Made by a program: the position numbers and the translations under genes
Notes under the pieces: model-generated
The model's database searches: none
What the model saw: the letters and a program-made list of their open reading frames with translations, nothing else
What the model was told of the DNA's origin: nothing
Assembly: GCA_964593555.1 (NCBI GenBank)
Contig: CAZQIC010000115.1
Coordinates: 1-15,943, forward strand
Length of the DNA: 15,943 bases
Direction of reading: 5' to 3'
DNA from: CAZQIC01 sp964593555
Lineage (GTDB): Bacteria > Bacteroidota > Bacteroidia > JAFLBG01
Part shown: positions 15,066 to 15,943 of the stretch, piece after piece
Numbering within the stretch: position 1 is the first letter of the stretch
Layout of the letters: each line of letters starts with the position of its first letter

Positions 15066-15665
15066 ATGTTTAAACAATTAATAAGAATCTTGGGCGACAT
15101 TTCTAACCTTGCACCATTAATCTATATAAGATTAAAAAATTCATGTAAAACTTCGCAGGCTTTTATGAGTTTGTACGACTACTATCCAAGCGTTAAAAAA
15201 CTGATCCTAACAAACGGCGGAAATAATGATGATGCTAAGGATGTTTACCAGGAAGCTTTAATAATTGTCTGTAAAAAGATCCGCAATACCAATTTTACCC
15301 TAACCTCTTCTTTAAATACGTATTTATACAGCGTTTGTAATTATATCTGGAAAGACGAATTGAAAAAAAGAAAAAAGTTTCAATCCATTGAATCCTTGCC
15401 GGCTTTAGAAACATCCATTGAACTTGATCTTGAACAAACGTTGGAAAACGAAAAGATCTGCAAACTCGCTGAACAATCATTACTAACACTTGGTAATCGT
15501 TGCCGTGAGATCCTGAAGCTATTTTATTTTGATTCCTGGAGCATGGAAAAAATTTCGAAAAAATTTAATTATAAGTCTGAAAAAACCGCACGTAACCAGA
15601 AATATAAATGCCTGGAAGCTGCACGCATCAAATTAGATGAATATAAAAAAAATGGTGGTCTATGA
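15066..15665 (+). CDS. ECF-type RNA polymerase sigma factor (sigma-70 family)
   Basis: The 199-residue protein has the two-domain ECF layout. Sigma region 2 covers ~20-105: YDYYPSVKKLI (37-47), the acidic DDAKDVYQEALIIV (55-68) that binds the RNA polymerase clamp helices, and LNTYLYSVCNYIWKDELKKRKK (83-104) for -10 recognition. A linker follows (~105-130), then sigma region 4 (~132-192) with CREILKLFYFDSWSMEKISKKF and the helix-turn-helix SEKTARNQKYKCLEAAR. Sigma region 3 is absent, as in all ECFs. The ATG at 15066 keeps the first helix of region 2; an ATG at 15165 would remove it, so the longer form is preferred. A small acidic protein starts 108 bases downstream, a position usual for an anti-sigma or target-operon gene. 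Its regulon cannot be told; control of surface or envelope genes such as the divergent T9SS substrate is only a guess. Confidence 0.9.
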   Translation: MFKQLIRILGDISNLAPLIYIRLKNSCKTSQAFMSLYDYYPSVKKLILTNGGNNDDAKDVYQEALIIVCKKIRNTNFTLTSSLNTYLYSVCNYIWKDELKKRKKFQSIESLPALETSIELDLEQTLENEKICKLAEQSLLTLGNRCREILKLFYFDSWSMEKISKKFNYKSEKTARNQKYKCLEAARIKLDEYKKNGGL

Positions 15666-15678
15666 TGCAACGCACATA

Positions 15679-15733
15679 TCTCGACTCCGCTCGATATGAC
15701 AACACACTAATGTCAGTTCGAGCGAAGTCGAGA
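15679..15733. repeat. REP-like long imperfect palindrome
   Basis: Two 23-base arms (15679-15701 and 15711-15733) pair at 20 of 23 positions around a 9-base loop; the outer arm reads TCTCGACT / AGTCGAGA and the inner TGACA / TGTCA. GC content is well above the surrounding sequence. TCTCGACT...CGCTCGA...TGACA palindromes are, from memory, common dispersed intergenic elements in Flavobacteriia and relatives. No T-run follows on the + strand, so it is not a classic terminator for the sigma factor gene, but it may attenuate or stabilise a shared transcript. Confidence 0.8.
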
Positions 15734-15773
15734 ACAACAAAAAAAATTAAAACTGGTTAAAAATACATATACC

Positions 15774-15943
15774 ATGAGAAACGAACTTGAATTAGCACAA
15801 ACAATCGATTTATATATACGCGGAAAACTTTCCGAAGCCGATAGAATCGATTTTGAAAAACAGATCATCGCCGATCCTTCTCTTAAACAGAAAATAAACA
15901 CACAACGGGAATTATTATCTGGTATTGAGCGCTACGGTATAAA
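15774..15943 (+). CDS. Partial small acidic protein, possible anti-sigma or partner protein (cut by window end)
   Basis: The ATG at 15774 opens a frame that runs off the window after 56 codons: MRNELELAQTIDLYIRGKLS, then EADRIDFEKQIIADPSLKQKI. The pattern acidic-x-Y-x-x-G-x-L-S-x-x-(D/E)-x-x-x-F-E-x-x-(I/L)-x-x-D-P-x-L is the N-terminal helical signature of many Bacteroidota proteins encoded just after ECF sigma genes, some of them anti-sigma-like with a later membrane segment. That later part is outside the window, so function is inferred from motif and position. It is separated from the sigma gene by the palindrome. Confidence 0.7.
   Translation, partial: MRNELELAQTIDLYIRGKLSEADRIDFEKQIIADPSLKQKINTQRELLSGIERYGI

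Overview
The window comes from a low-GC member of the Bacteroidota. The case rests on a GyrA of the Bacteroidota type, a large secreted protein with a type IX secretion (T9SS) type B C-terminal domain, promoters matching the Bacteroidota -7 element TAnnTTTG, weak or absent Shine-Dalgarno sequences, and small peptides whose leaders resemble Bacteroidota class I lanthipeptide precursors. Genus and species cannot be told from the sequence.

Layout. Bases 262-2865 (+) are gyrA, preceded by a 9-bp inverted repeat. Bases 3011-8362 (+) form a tight three-gene unit: a secreted two-lobe M16 zinc peptidase, then two secreted TPR proteins that are paralogues of each other. The first junction overlaps by 1 base, the second has a 4-base gap, and a strong hairpin terminator follows. 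Bases 8450-9898 (-) encode a cytoplasmic helical protein of unknown function; its 3' end carries a T6-G8 homopolymer tract, and the more protein-like C-terminus lies in another frame.

Bases 10060-11540 are the most unusual part. Three small genes (10171-10497, 10531-10854, 11133-11444) share a leader but have unrelated Cys/Ser/Thr-rich C-terminal parts, as in ribosomally made, post-translationally modified peptides (RiPPs). Around them lie a duplicated 5' UTR with an aborted start, a decayed 3' end of a T9SS-substrate gene, and a 15-codon upstream ORF. No modification enzyme, protease or exporter gene is in the window. The island looks built by duplication and decay: a decayed T9SS-substrate 3' end faces precursor 2 just as the intact T9SS-substrate gene faces precursor 3.

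Bases 11593-14874 (-) encode a 1093-residue multidomain surface or secreted protein (GEVED, neck, propeller-like, PKD, Ig-like repeats, T9SS type B sorting domain), convergent with precursor 3 across a bidirectional terminator. Bases 15066-15665 (+) encode an ECF sigma factor, followed by a large REP-like palindrome and the truncated start of a small acidic protein (15774 to the window end), possibly its anti-sigma or partner protein.
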